From assembly GCF_001280305.1 (NCBI RefSeq), contig NZ_CP012623.1:2294001-2358000 (forward strand): a stretch of DNA of 64,000 nucleotides, given 5' to 3'. The notes under the pieces were generated by a model, which did not search any database, was not told the DNA's origin, and was given only the letters and a program-made list of their open reading frames with translations. A program made the position numbers and the translations under genes. This DNA comes from Hymenobacter sp. DG25A. GTDB lineage: Bacteria > Bacteroidota > Bacteroidia > Cytophagales > Hymenobacteraceae. Positions 1 to 8,977 of this stretch are shown piece after piece; position 1 is the first letter of the stretch; each line of letters opens with the position of its first letter.

Positions 1-49
1 GCGCTTATTTTCAAGCCGGATTCCTTCTTCCCTCTACCCTCTCCTTCCT

Positions 50-1885
50 ATGCGGCATTCTACCGCCTCTCTTCTTTTTGCCCTGGCGCTGCCTCTCACC
101 GCCCTGGCCCAGGCCCCCGTGCGCTACCAGGTGGCATTCCCCAATGCCGTGCACCACGAGGCCCAGGTAACCGTCACCTTCTCTGAGCTACCCTCCGGGC
201 CGCTGCAGGTACGGATGGCGCGCAGCTCGCCCGGCCGCTATGCCCTGCACGAGTTTGCCAAGAACGTGTACGGTGTGCAGGCCACCGACTCGAAAGGGAA
301 AGCCCTGAATATTTCCCAACCCGACCCTTACGGCTGGGCTGTGACCGGCCACGATGGCACCGTGCGCTTTACCTACACGCTGTTCGGCGACCGGACCGAT
401 GGCACCTACGCCGGAATTGATGCCCAGCACGCGCACCTGAATATGCCGGCCACGCTGGCCTACGCCCAGGGGCAGGAACAGCGGCCGGTGGAGGTGAAGT
501 TTGACGCGCCCGCCGGCTGGCAGATTGCCACCCAGCTGCGCCCTGAAACCGCCGCCAACACCTACTCTGCGCCCCACATGCAGTACCTCATGGATAGCCC
601 CACTTCCCTGGGCAACCAGCAGGTACGCACCTGGCAGGAACAGGGCCAGACCATTGAGCTGAAGGTGCTGCACAACGGTACCGATGCCGAGCTGGATGCT
701 TACACTGAGCAGACCAAGAAGGTAGTAAAAGAAGCCGCCGCCGTGTTTGGCGAGCTGCCCAAGTACGATTTTGGCCGCTACACGTTTGTGGCGAATTACA
801 CGCCCCAGGCCAGCGGCGACGGCATGGAGCACCGCAACTCTACTTCCGTTACCAACTCCCGCTCTTTAAAGGGGGCCGATGCCTTACGCAACCTGGGTAC
901 GGTTTCGCACGAGTTTTTCCACGGCTGGAACGTGGAGCGCCTGCGCCCCCGCGACCTGGAGCCGTTTGACTTCAGCCGGGCCAACATGAGCAGCAACCTG
1001 TGGTTTGCCGAAGGCTTTACCCAGTATTTTGGCGAGCTGCTATTGTGCCGTTCCGGGGCGTATTCTACGGATCAATACGCCAGCATAGCCGTCAGTGGCC
1101 TGGTGAATGCCATGCTGAATGCGCCCGGGGCCAAGCTCTACTCGCCGGTGCATATGAGCCAGCAGGCGCCTTTCGTGGATGCCGCCGTCAGCATCGACCC
1201 CAATAACCGCAGCAATACCTACCTCTCCTACTACATCATTGGTGGGGCCAATGCCTTGGCGCTGGATCTGGAGCTGCGCCAGAAGTATAAAACCGACCTG
1301 GATGCCTTCATGCGGGCCATGTGGCAGCAGCACGGCAAGCTCCAGCGCGACTATGCCCCGGAACGGCCCTACACCCTGTCCGACTGGCAGCGCGTGCTGG
1401 GCGAAGTAACGCGCGACACGGCCTTTGCCGGGCAGTTTTTCCGCCAGCACATTATCGGCCATACCCTCCCCGATTTTGCTCCCCTGCTGGCTCCCGCCGG
1501 CATGGTGGTGCGCAAGGCACACGCCGGCAAGGCTACCCTGGGCGACAGCTGGCTGAAGTTCGATAATAAGGTTCTGACCATCAGCTCGGCTACCTTCCGG
1601 AACGATGCCCTGTATAATGCCGGCCTCGACCGGGGCGACCAGCTGCTGAAGCTGGATGGGAAAGAGCTGAAAGATCAAAAGACCTTCGACAAGCTCCTGA
1701 GCAAGCACAAGCCCGGGGATGTAGTGCAGCTGGAAGCCCGCTCCCGCGGGCAGGTACGCACTGTGCCCGTAACGCTGCAGGAAGATATCGAGCTGGAAGT
1801 AGTGACCCTGGAAAAAGCCGGCCAGCAGCCCACCCCCGAGCAGCTGGCGTTCCGCGCTGCCTGGCTGGACAGCAAGGCCAAGTAA
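50..1885 (+). CDS. M61 family metallopeptidase with PDZ domain
   Basis: A 611-residue exported zinc aminopeptidase of the glycyl-aminopeptidase (M61) family. Residues 1-20 are a signal peptide ending in LALAQ-like sequence, so it acts in the periplasm or at the cell surface. The zinc site is visible as HEFFH (H287, E288, H291), with the downstream glutamate in AEGFTQYFGE (E321). A PDZ-like module covers roughly residues 510-590 (NAGLDRGDQLLKLDG). Length and domain order (beta N-terminal domain, catalytic domain, PDZ) fit the family. It is convergent with the Bax-inhibitor gene and they share a terminator. The ATG at 50 begins the signal peptide directly. The family is secure; the substrate is unknown. 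Confidence 0.93.
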   Translation: MRHSTASLLFALALPLTALAQAPVRYQVAFPNAVHHEAQVTVTFSELPSGPLQVRMARSSPGRYALHEFAKNVYGVQATDSKGKALNISQPDPYGWAVTGHDGTVRFTYTLFGDRTDGTYAGIDAQHAHLNMPATLAYAQGQEQRPVEVKFDAPAGWQIATQLRPETAANTYSAPHMQYLMDSPTSLGNQQVRTWQEQGQTIELKVLHNGTDAELDAYTEQTKKVVKEAAAVFGELPKYDFGRYTFVANYTPQASGDGMEHRNSTSVTNSRSLKGADALRNLGTVSHEFFHGWNVERLRPRDLEPFDFSRANMSSNLWFAEGFTQYFGELLLCRSGAYSTDQYASIAVSGLVNAMLNAPGAKLYSPVHMSQQAPFVDAAVSIDPNNRSNTYLSYYIIGGANALALDLELRQKYKTDLDAFMRAMWQQHGKLQRDYAPERPYTLSDWQRVLGEVTRDTAFAGQFFRQHIIGHTLPDFAPLLAPAGMVVRKAHAGKATLGDSWLKFDNKVLTISSATFRNDALYNAGLDRGDQLLKLDGKELKDQKTFDKLLSKHKPGDVVQLEARSRGQVRTVPVTLQEDIELEVVTLEKAGQQPTPEQLAFRAAWLDSKAK

Positions 1886-1920
1886 GCTTCTACCAACTTC
1901 CCATCTGCATTGAAAATAAA

Positions 1921-1955
1921 AAGGCGGCCTCCAGGCATCGGAGGCCGCCTTTTTT
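1921..1955. terminator. Bidirectional hairpin terminator
   Basis: A 12-bp GC-rich stem (AAGGCGGCCTCC and its complement) with a 7-nt loop is followed by a T run on the plus strand and preceded by an A run. It sits between the convergent M61 and Bax-inhibitor genes and can serve both. Confidence 0.85.
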
Positions 1956-1972
1956 ATGCGTTGAAGTGAAGG

Positions 1973-2707
1973 TTATTTACGCCGACCGAACAGGCGCAAA
2001 ATGTACAGGAACAGGTTTACGAAGTCCAGATACAGCGTCAGGGCGCCCAGTACGGCCGCCTTTTGGTTGATGGTTGTATCTTCTTCACCATAGCCCATAA
2101 AGGCCATCATTTTCAGCTTCTGGGTGTCGTAGGCGGTAAGCCCTACAAAGAGCAGCACCCCAACGAAGGAGCAGATGGTGTAGAGCATGGAGTTCAGCAG
2201 GAACATATTCACAACCGAGGCTATGATGAGACCAACAACGCCCATCAGCAGCAGGTTGCCCCAGCGCGTGAGGTCGGTGCGGGTGAAAAAGCCATAGAGG
2301 CTCATCACGCCAAACGTGCCGGCAGTCACGAAGAAGGTGGAGGCAATGGAGTCGGCGGTGTATACCATGAACACCACGCCCAGGGTAAGGCCGTTGAGCA
2401 GGGCGTAGCCTACAAAAGCTGCCTGCGTCTGGCCAATGGTCCAGTCGAAAGCCTTACGGGACAGGAAACCAACCACCACCAGCTCCAACAGAAGCAAGCC
2501 GATAAATACCAGGCGGTTGCCGAACACCAACTCCTGCACCGCCGGCGAAGCGCCCACAAACAACGCCACCCCGCCCGTGAGAGCCAGCGCCGCCGTCATC
2601 CAGGTATAGACCTGGCGCATATAACCGGAAATAACCTGCGAAGCTTCCTCCGCTGACAGCATCAGCTGGGGCTGCTCATTGATTTCTTCGGGTACAAATT
2701 CTTCCAT
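1973..2707 (-). CDS. Bax inhibitor-1/YccA family membrane protein
   Basis: A 244-residue integral membrane protein with about seven hydrophobic segments after an acidic N-terminus of about 30 residues. The end, LDFVNLFLYILRLFG, is the typical C-terminus of the BI-1/YccA (TMBIM) family, and the length is normal for it. In other bacteria YccA modulates FtsH proteolysis, and some homologues are pH-gated calcium leak channels; neither role can be read from this sequence. The upstream strand has a TATTTTG box, one base shorter than the usual -7 element. Family confident, physiological role open. Confidence 0.92.
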   Translation of the reverse strand: MEEFVPEEINEQPQLMLSAEEASQVISGYMRQVYTWMTAALALTGGVALFVGASPAVQELVFGNRLVFIGLLLLELVVVGFLSRKAFDWTIGQTQAAFVGYALLNGLTLGVVFMVYTADSIASTFFVTAGTFGVMSLYGFFTRTDLTRWGNLLLMGVVGLIIASVVNMFLLNSMLYTICSFVGVLLFVGLTAYDTQKLKMMAFMGYGEEDTTINQKAAVLGALTLYLDFVNLFLYILRLFGRRK

Positions 2708-2882
2708 AAAAGGGGTAAAGTTTTAAAATGTAAAAACATGGATTAGCCGTCCAAAATACCGGATTAGCACGACAGCACCACGCGGCGTTTCGGGTTTTAT
2801 TCTTCCCCGGCCCCGTCGGCTACAACCCTGCCGGGTATGTTGTGTAACTTAGCCTGGCATTTTCACCTTGCCGCCTTTCTCT

Positions 2883-3479
2883 ATGTTCCGATTTGGTGCT
2901 CTTTTCGCTGCCCTGAGCCTGCTGGCCAGCGCTGCTTCGGCGCAGGTAATGGCCAGCGGAGCCGCTACGGCTACGCGGCCGGTTCCCGGTTTGCTGGGCG
3001 GGCGCGCTTCCTATAGCCTCACGGCCGGCGCTATGTTTGCGGGTCGTTATGGCTCGGCTTCCTACCTCAGTCCTTCCGTAGTATATCGGCTGGCGCCCCG
3101 CTTTTCGGTGTTTGGGGGCATTACGTATCTGCGCACCTTGCCAGGCGCGCCGTATGCCAGTGCTGAAAATGGCAGTTCCCGCTTGGGGCTGATGGGCACT
3201 AATCATTATCTGGTGCAGGCCGGGGGCAATTATGCGGTGTCGCCGCGCCTCTCACTAACCGGCACCGCCTGGAAAGACCTGACCCCATCTATGGCCGGCC
3301 GGCCCGTGGTGAATCCGTACGCGGGCTTTAACACCCCGGGCTCCGGCGTAAATCTGCGAGCCGACTTCCAGATTTCCGAGAATGTCTCTGTTTCTGGTGG
3401 AGTCCGGGTTTCCTCCGGCGCGGCGCCGGGCAATAGCATGTACTATGGCCCGGCTTCGGGCCAGCCATTGGGCTACTAA
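2883..3479 (+). CDS. Exported hypothetical protein, probable small outer-membrane barrel
   Basis: A 198-residue protein not assigned to a named family. I start it at ATG 2883, giving a clean signal peptide (MFRFGALFAALSLLASAASA); an upstream TTG at 2868 would only add five residues. The mature part alternates short aromatic and polar strands (SASYLSPSVVYRLAPRFSVF, RLSLTGTAWKDL, NVSVSGGVRVSSG), as in 6- to 8-strand outer-membrane beta barrels or their mimics. No C-terminal sorting domain is present. It stands alone and is followed by a terminator. The barrel reading is inference from strand periodicity. Confidence 0.7.
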   Translation: MFRFGALFAALSLLASAASAQVMASGAATATRPVPGLLGGRASYSLTAGAMFAGRYGSASYLSPSVVYRLAPRFSVFGGITYLRTLPGAPYASAENGSSRLGLMGTNHYLVQAGGNYAVSPRLSLTGTAWKDLTPSMAGRPVVNPYAGFNTPGSGVNLRADFQISENVSVSGGVRVSSGAAPGNSMYYGPASGQPLGY

Positions 3480-3503
3480 CCTGCCCTTTAACGCTATAGC
3501 TTT

Positions 3504-3540
3504 AGCTCTCTGAAATCGGTTTTTCAGAGAGCTTTGTTTT
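3504..3540 (+). terminator. Hairpin terminator
   Basis: A 12-bp stem (AGCTCTCTGAAA and its complement) with a 6-nt loop is followed by TTGTTTT. It lies 24 nt after the stop of the small exported protein. Confidence 0.75.
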
Positions 3541-3605
3541 AAGCTGAAAATCGACGGAGCCTGCTTTCTGCCCATTTCTACCCGTTAACACCCTGCTGCC
3601 TTTCT

Positions 3606-4625
3606 ATGGCTGACCGCATTACGTACGCTCGCAACGAGCAGCTTTCCACCATCCGCCCCAGCTACCCCGGCAACAAGCTTTTTGGTCAGCAGTTTGCCAA
3701 TGGCGAAAAGCTGTACAACCCCGATTTCAGCAAGGTTATTCGCTGGAAGCTACTCACGGAAAACCCGCAAAAGCAGGAGAAGAAACAGGATACCTGGGTG
3801 CCGGCCGTAGTGCCCTGCGCCGCTAGTTTCACCTCCAAGGAGGACACTCTGGTGTGGCTGGGCCACGCTACGTTTTTGCTGCGCGTAGCCGGCACCACGC
3901 TGCTCTTTGACCCGGTGCTGTTCGACTCTCCGTTTCTGCGGCGCCGCCATGAGTTGCCCTGCCGCCCCGAGGATATTGTCGGCATCGACTACCTGCTGCT
4001 CAGCCATGGGCACCGCGACCATCTCGACGAGCAATCCATGAAGCTGCTGGCCGGCCAGAACCCGCAGATGCAGGTGCTGTCTTCGCTGCGCATGCAACCC
4101 GTAGTGCAGAAAATGGTGCCGGGCCTGCGCGTGCAGGAAGCCGGCTGGTGGCAGCAGTTTGATCTGGGGCCCGATGCGCCGCTGGAAATTTTCTACCTGC
4201 CCGCCTCGCACTGGCACCGCCGGGGCCTGCTGGATATGAACCGCGTGCTCTGGGGCAGCTTCATGATTCGCACTCCGGACGGGCGGCTGATTTTCTTTAC
4301 CGGTGACACGGCCTTTGCCGGGCACTTTGAGGAAATTGAAAAGCACTTTGGCCCCATTGATATCTGCCTGCTGCCCATTGGCGCCTACAAGCCGGCCTTT
4401 ATGATGGAGATGAGCCACGTGAATCCGCACGAGGCGGCCAAGGCCGCTAACGTGCTGCGCGCCGGCCACGTGGTACCGATGCACTACGGTACCTTTGATT
4501 TAAGTGATGAGCCGGCCTCGGAACCGTTGCGCCTGCTGCAGGAAGTAGCGGCCGGCGGTATGCTGCGCGCTGAGCTGCACGCCCCCGCCGTGGGTGAGGT
4601 ACTGCGCTGGACCGAGTGGGAGTAG
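3606..4625 (+). CDS. MBL-fold metallohydrolase, NAPE-PLD/UlaG-like
   Basis: A 339-residue cytoplasmic metallo-beta-lactamase-fold hydrolase. The dinuclear metal motif is SHGHRDHLD (H134, H136, D138, H139). Further probable ligands are in PASHWHRRG, FTGDTAFAGH and PMHYGTF. The opening GHATFLLRVAGTTLLFDPVL is typical of the subgroup that includes N-acyl-phosphatidylethanolamine phospholipase D and UlaG-like lactonases. Substrate cannot be told from sequence; a phosphodiesterase acting on a lipid or cyclic substrate is one possibility. It is followed by a long inverted repeat and then a co-directional symporter. Confidence 0.9.
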   Translation: MADRITYARNEQLSTIRPSYPGNKLFGQQFANGEKLYNPDFSKVIRWKLLTENPQKQEKKQDTWVPAVVPCAASFTSKEDTLVWLGHATFLLRVAGTTLLFDPVLFDSPFLRRRHELPCRPEDIVGIDYLLLSHGHRDHLDEQSMKLLAGQNPQMQVLSSLRMQPVVQKMVPGLRVQEAGWWQQFDLGPDAPLEIFYLPASHWHRRGLLDMNRVLWGSFMIRTPDGRLIFFTGDTAFAGHFEEIEKHFGPIDICLLPIGAYKPAFMMEMSHVNPHEAAKAANVLRAGHVVPMHYGTFDLSDEPASEPLRLLQEVAAGGMLRAELHAPAVGEVLRWTEWE

Positions 4626-4626
4626 C

Positions 4627-4771
4627 ATCAGTTGCCGGTTGCGAGTTGTCAGTTGCCAGTTCTGCCTTAGCTTTGATATTCTTTTCCACGGAAAATCAGC
4701 CATTACCAAGCATCCTTCCAGATTTTGGGAGGTTTGTCCTGGCAACTGACAACTCGTAACTGGTAACTGAT
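4627..4771. repeat. Long inverted repeat with 33-nt arms before the symporter gene
   Basis: The arms are 4627-4659 and 4739-4771. They differ at three of 33 positions, and each difference gives a G:U pair when the plus strand is RNA. The 79-nt spacer is ordinary sequence. The right arm ends 3 nt before the symporter ATG. The unit is built from GTTGTCAGTTGCCAG-like words that recur at 57056-57140. Confidence 0.85.
4646..4675 (+). promoter_or_regulatory. Bacteroidota promoter inside the inverted repeat, driving the symporter
   Basis: TTG at 4646-4648, 19 nt, then TAGCTTTG at 4668-4675, a full match to TAnnTTTG. The TTG lies in the left arm of the inverted repeat and the -7 box in its spacer, so transcription would begin near 4682. 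Confidence 0.6.
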
Positions 4772-4774
4772 TCT

Positions 4775-6262
4775 ATGTCCCCTACCCTGATTTTGAGCCT
4801 GATTGCGGGCTACTTCACTGTTCTCATCATTATTGCGGTGCTCACCTCCCGCAAGGCCACCAGCGAGTCGTTCTTCATTGCCAACCGCAACGCGCCGTGG
4901 TACATGGTGGCCTTTGCCATGATTGGCACCTCGCTGTCGGGCGTCACGTTTATTTCGGTGCCGGGCATGGTGCAGTCGCAGTCCTGGAGCTACATGGCGG
5001 TGGTGTTTGGGTATCTGGTGGGCTATCTGGTGATTGGGCTGGTGCTGATGCCGCTGTATTACCGTTTGCAGCTAGTGTCTATCTACACTTATCTGGAGCA
5101 GCGGTTTGGCTTCTGGAGCTACAAAACCGGCGCGCTGTTCTTCCTGATTTCCCGGGCCATTGGCTCGGCGTTCCGCCTGTACCTGGTGGCGGGCGTGCTG
5201 CAGCTGGCCGTGTTTGATCAGATGGGCGTGCCGTTCTACGTGACGGTAATTGTGAGCATTCTGCTGATTTACCTCTACACCTTTAAAGGCGGCCTCAAGA
5301 CCATTCTCTGGACCGATACCTTCCAGACGCTGGCTATGCTGACCTGCGTGGGCGTGAGCATCTACCTGATTTCCTCGGAGCTGAACCTGGGCCTGCAGGA
5401 ACTGGTGAAGACAGTGAAAGACAGCTCCATGTCGCAGATCTACTTCAGCCACCTGAAAGACGACAAGTTCTTCTGGAAGCAGTTTGCCTCGGGCGCCTTC
5501 ATCACCATTGTAATGACGGGCCTGGACCAGGACCTGATGCAGAAAAACCTGAGCTGCCGCTCCCTGGCTGATGCCCAGAAAAACATGTTCTGGTTTACGC
5601 TGGTGCTGGTCTTCGTGAATGTGCTGTTCCTCACACTGGGCGTATTGCTGTATAAATTTGCCGCCGTGAAGGGCATTCAGCTGCCTACCAACGCCGAGGG
5701 CAAAATCATTGGTGACAACGTATTTCCGCTGCTGGCTACCAACCATTTCTCCCTGTTTGCGGGCATCATCTTTATCCTGGGCATCATTGCCGTTACCTAC
5801 GCCTCCGCCGACTCCGCCCTGACGGCCCTTACTACCTCGTTCTGCGTCGATTTTCTCAACATTAAGCAGTACCCCGAAAACCGGCAGAAAAACCTGCGTC
5901 AGCTCACCCACCTCGGTTTTTCTGTGGTGCTGATGGTGATTATCCTGATTTTCCAGGCCCTGAACGACCAGAGCCTGATTACGGCCGTGTTTAAAGCGGC
6001 GGGCTATACTTACGGGCCGCTGCTGGGGCTGTTCTCCTTCGGCATCCTTACCCGCCTGCAGCTGCGCGACCGGATGGTGCTGCCCGTGTGCGTGGCTGCG
6101 CCCATCATCACGTACATCATCAACGTTAACTCTGAGGCCTGGCTGGGTGGCTACAAATTCGGGTTTGAGATACTGCTGCTGAACGGTGTCCTCACGTTCC
6201 TGGGGCTGCTGGCCATTTCCCGCACGGCGCAGGTGCACGAATTGAACCCGGCTCACGCCTGA
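4775..6262 (+). CDS. Sodium:solute symporter (SSS family)
   Basis: A 495-residue inner-membrane symporter with about 13 hydrophobic segments. Early sequence (SRKATSESFFIANRNAPWYM, GTSLSGVTFISVPGMV) and the Ala/Ser/Asp-rich segment AVTYASADSALTALTTSFCV are hallmarks of the SSS family, where the latter helix forms part of the sodium site. It couples inward sodium flow to uptake of a sugar, amino acid, sialic acid or related solute; which one is not visible. It stands 149 nt after the hydrolase gene and has its own likely promoter within the inverted repeat. Length is normal. Confidence 0.92.
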   Translation: MSPTLILSLIAGYFTVLIIIAVLTSRKATSESFFIANRNAPWYMVAFAMIGTSLSGVTFISVPGMVQSQSWSYMAVVFGYLVGYLVIGLVLMPLYYRLQLVSIYTYLEQRFGFWSYKTGALFFLISRAIGSAFRLYLVAGVLQLAVFDQMGVPFYVTVIVSILLIYLYTFKGGLKTILWTDTFQTLAMLTCVGVSIYLISSELNLGLQELVKTVKDSSMSQIYFSHLKDDKFFWKQFASGAFITIVMTGLDQDLMQKNLSCRSLADAQKNMFWFTLVLVFVNVLFLTLGVLLYKFAAVKGIQLPTNAEGKIIGDNVFPLLATNHFSLFAGIIFILGIIAVTYASADSALTALTTSFCVDFLNIKQYPENRQKNLRQLTHLGFSVVLMVIILIFQALNDQSLITAVFKAAGYTYGPLLGLFSFGILTRLQLRDRMVLPVCVAAPIITYIINVNSEAWLGGYKFGFEILLLNGVLTFLGLLAISRTAQVHELNPAHA

Positions 6263-6298
6263 GGGGTTAGGCAGCAACGGTAATGGGGCAGTTGTGCG

Positions 6299-6306
6299 TA
6301 CCTTTG
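6299..6306 (+). promoter_or_regulatory. -7 promoter box upstream of the TonB-like gene
   Basis: TACCTTTG, an exact match to the Bacteroidota -7 consensus, lies 66 nt before the GTG start. No good -33 TTG is seen at normal spacing. Confidence 0.5.
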
Positions 6307-6372
6307 CGGGTCCGTGCTGCGCCTGCCAGTTTTTACCGGTTTGTCCTGTTCACCTTGTAAGCCTGCTCACTC

Positions 6373-6861
6373 GTGAAACACCCGTTCCTTTCTTTGCTGT
6401 TCGTAGGATTAGTTGCCTCCGCGCAGGCCCAAACCCAGCCTGCTCCCACCACTAAGCAGCCTACCGTACTCCGGCCCGGCCGCATGCAGGTGCAGCGCAC
6501 CCCCGCCCCCAACCGCCCCGATGTACCACCCCTTTTTCCGGGCGGCGCAGAGGCCTTAGGAGAATTTTTTGCGCTGAATGTACAGTATCCGGAGGCTGCG
6601 CGCGTCAAGCATATTACGGGCAGCGTGCTAACTGCCTTCACAGTAGAGGCTGATGGCCGCCTGAGCAACGCTACGGTGGTAAAAGGCCTTTCGCCGGAGT
6701 GCGACGCCGAGGCCCTGCGCGTGCTGGCTTTGTTGCCGCCCTGGAAACCCGCTACCCGCAAGGGCGTGGCGCTACCAGTACCAGTACAGCTGCCCGTGCC
6801 ATTTGCTGACAGCTCTATTTTAGAATTTGAAAAATCGAAGACGAAAGTCAAGTTTGAATAA
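6373..6861 (+). CDS. TonB C-terminal domain protein with cleavable signal
   Basis: A 162-residue protein starting at GTG 6373; no ATG fits before the signal sequence (KHPFLSLLFVGLVASAQAQ). A proline-rich linker of about 40 residues leads to a TonB C-terminal domain (residues about 60-150: YPEAARVKHITGSVLTAFTV, then LPPWKPATRKGVALPVPVQL). Classical TonB is anchored by a membrane helix and spans the periplasm to energise outer-membrane receptors. Here the N-terminus looks like a cleavable signal, so it is probably a periplasmic TonB-like protein of the kind common in Bacteroidota, not the main energy transducer. It is monocistronic. Confidence 0.85.
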   Translation: MKHPFLSLLFVGLVASAQAQTQPAPTTKQPTVLRPGRMQVQRTPAPNRPDVPPLFPGGAEALGEFFALNVQYPEAARVKHITGSVLTAFTVEADGRLSNATVVKGLSPECDAEALRVLALLPPWKPATRKGVALPVPVQLPVPFADSSILEFEKSKTKVKFE

Positions 6862-6913
6862 TCGGCTTTCAGACGCTAGTAATTTGATCCGAACAGAAAC
6901 TGGCCTCCTTCGT

Positions 6914-7016
6914 CTGTCATCCTGAGCCAAGCGAAGGACCTTGTCACACCAGAACAAATCGTTGTTTCGATGGTCGTTCTTCCCTGATAAGGTCCTTCGC
7001 CAGCTCAGGATGACAG
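6914..7016. repeat. Dispersed inverted repeat, family A, copy 1
   Basis: An imperfect palindrome of about 103 bp. It opens with CTGTCATCCTGAG, contains GCGAAGGACCTT, and closes with AAGGTCCTTCGC and CTCAGGATGACAG. The central 40 nt are not paired. A second copy with the same outer words lies at 16249-16348. Confidence 0.88.
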
Positions 7017-7046
7017 TTGTTAAGAACTAAGCGTTAAGCACCAAAC

Positions 7047-8882
7047 ATGGCCCGAAGTGGAATGAATACCAGCGGTACAACCCTTGACCCGGATGTACCC
7101 AAAAAGAAGTTAACCAAAGAAAATCTGCGGAAGGCCCTGCGGATTTTCCGCTATGTACTGCCATATCGGACCAAATTCATTGTGGGCATGGTGCTGCTGG
7201 CCTTGTCCAGCGCCACCGTGATGTGCTTTCCCTGGGTGATTGGCAAGCTCACGGATACCGCCAACGGCAAGCCCTTTATCCTGCCCAATGGCAGCGCCAT
7301 TTCTATCAATCAGATTGCGCTGGGCCTGTTTGTCATCATTGTCTTTCAGGGCCTGTTTTCATTTGGGCGTATCTGGTTTTTCACGCAGGTGAGCGAGTTT
7401 ACGGTGCGGGATATCCGGCAGGCGCTCTACGCCAAGTTCGTGAGCCTGCCCATTCCGTATTTTGAGAAGAACCGGGTGGGTGCCATCACCTCGCGCATCA
7501 CTTCCGATGTCAGCCAGATTCAGGACTCGTTTTCACTGACCTTGGCCGAGCTGTTCCGCCAGATTATGACCTTGGTGGTGGGCATTGTGTTCATCATGAT
7601 GGTGTCGGTGAAGCTGTCGTTGTTTATGCTGCTCACCTTCCCGCCCATTGTGGTGCTGGCTATGGTGTTTGGGCGCAAAATCCGGGTGCTGGCCAAAGCC
7701 ACGCAGGATGAGCTGGCCAAGACCAACGTTATTGTTGAGGAAACCCTGCAGGGCATTAACACGGTGAAGGCCTTCACCAACGAGCAGTTTGAAACCCGCC
7801 GCTACTCCGCCTCGCTCACCAACACAGTGCGGGCCGCGCTGAAAAGCAACCTTTACCGCGGCGGTTTCGTGTCGTTCGTCATTATCGGCCTGTTTGGCGG
7901 CATTATTCTGGTGCTATGGCGTGCGGCCTCGCTGGTAGCGGCCGGCCAGATGACCATCGGCGACCTGACTTCCTTTGCCCTCTACACCATCTTCATCGGG
8001 GCTTCGGTAGGTGGCCTGGGCGAACTGTACGGCAAAGTGCAAAGCACGCTGGGCGCCTCCGAGCGGATTCTGGAAATTCTGGACGAGCCCTCCGAGCCTA
8101 CGCACCGCGCCCGCGTGGCCGGCACTGCCCCACTCCAGGTGCGCGGCGACATCGACTACCGCCACGTGGCCTTCAGCTACCCCACTCGCCCCGATCTGGC
8201 GGTACTCAAAGACATTACCTTCGATATTCAGGCCGGGGAGAAAATTGCGTTGGTAGGCCCCAGCGGCGCCGGCAAAAGCACCATTGTACAGCTGCTGATG
8301 CAGTTTTACGAACTCAGCGGCGGCAAAATCCTCATCGACGGCCACGACATCCGTCAGTTCGACCTCACCGAGCTGCGCAGCCACATTGGCATTGTGCCTC
8401 AGGAAACCCTGCTGTTCGGCGGCAGCATCCGGGAGAACATTGCCTATGGCAAAACCGACGCTACGGATGAGGAGATTATCACAGCGGCCCGCAAGGCCAA
8501 TGCCTGGCAGTTTATCTCTACCTTCCCCGAGGGGCTGGATACGCTGGTAGGCGAGCGGGGCGTGAAGCTCTCCGGCGGCCAGCGCCAGCGCGTGGCCATT
8601 GCCCGCGCCATCCTGAAAAACCCCGCCATCCTGATTCTGGACGAAGCCACTTCCGCCCTCGACTCTGAGAGTGAAAAGCTGGTGCAGGGTGCTATGGATG
8701 AGCTAATGCAAAACCGCACCAGCATCATCATTGCCCACCGCCTCAGCACCATCCGCAAAGTGGATAAAATTCTGGTGATTGACGGCGGCCGCATTGTGGA
8801 GCAAGGCACGCATGAGGAGCTGGCCCACAATGAGAATGGCTTGTATGCGAATTTGCTGAAGCTGCAGTTTGAGCTGAGTTAA
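7047..8882 (+). CDS. ABC exporter, fused permease and ATPase (MsbA/MDR-like)
   Basis: A 611-residue half-transporter that would dimerise in the inner membrane. Six hydrophobic segments form an ABC transporter type 1 domain (about residues 30-320). The ATPase follows: Walker A GPSGAGKST beginning near residue 404, Q-loop, signature LSGGQRQRVAIARA, Walker B ILILDEATSALD, and H-loop IIAHRLST. Family members export lipids, drugs or peptides; order and length fit MsbA-like lipid or multidrug exporters. ATG 7047 is used, though a second ATG five codons on is possible. It follows a dispersed repeat and is closed by a hairpin terminator. Confidence 0.94.
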   Translation: MARSGMNTSGTTLDPDVPKKKLTKENLRKALRIFRYVLPYRTKFIVGMVLLALSSATVMCFPWVIGKLTDTANGKPFILPNGSAISINQIALGLFVIIVFQGLFSFGRIWFFTQVSEFTVRDIRQALYAKFVSLPIPYFEKNRVGAITSRITSDVSQIQDSFSLTLAELFRQIMTLVVGIVFIMMVSVKLSLFMLLTFPPIVVLAMVFGRKIRVLAKATQDELAKTNVIVEETLQGINTVKAFTNEQFETRRYSASLTNTVRAALKSNLYRGGFVSFVIIGLFGGIILVLWRAASLVAAGQMTIGDLTSFALYTIFIGASVGGLGELYGKVQSTLGASERILEILDEPSEPTHRARVAGTAPLQVRGDIDYRHVAFSYPTRPDLAVLKDITFDIQAGEKIALVGPSGAGKSTIVQLLMQFYELSGGKILIDGHDIRQFDLTELRSHIGIVPQETLLFGGSIRENIAYGKTDATDEEIITAARKANAWQFISTFPEGLDTLVGERGVKLSGGQRQRVAIARAILKNPAILILDEATSALDSESEKLVQGAMDELMQNRTSIIIAHRLSTIRKVDKILVIDGGRIVEQGTHEELAHNENGLYANLLKLQFELS

Positions 8883-8900
8883 ATTACTATACCATCTGAG

Positions 8901-8930
8901 AAAAGGGCGAAGCATAGCTTCGCCCTTTTT
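8901..8930 (+). terminator. Hairpin terminator after ABC exporter
   Basis: A 13-bp stem (AAAAGGGCGAAGC and its complement) with a 3-nt loop ends in five T residues, 18 nt after the stop codon. Confidence 0.85.
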
Positions 8931-8977
8931 CATTGAAAATTATTGTGTTAATGTAGTATCGGATATAACTACTAATC

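Noticed and set aside
5072..6277. 401-codon open frame opposite the first symporter
   Set aside because: Antisense shadow; Gln/His-rich with no membrane or catalytic pattern.
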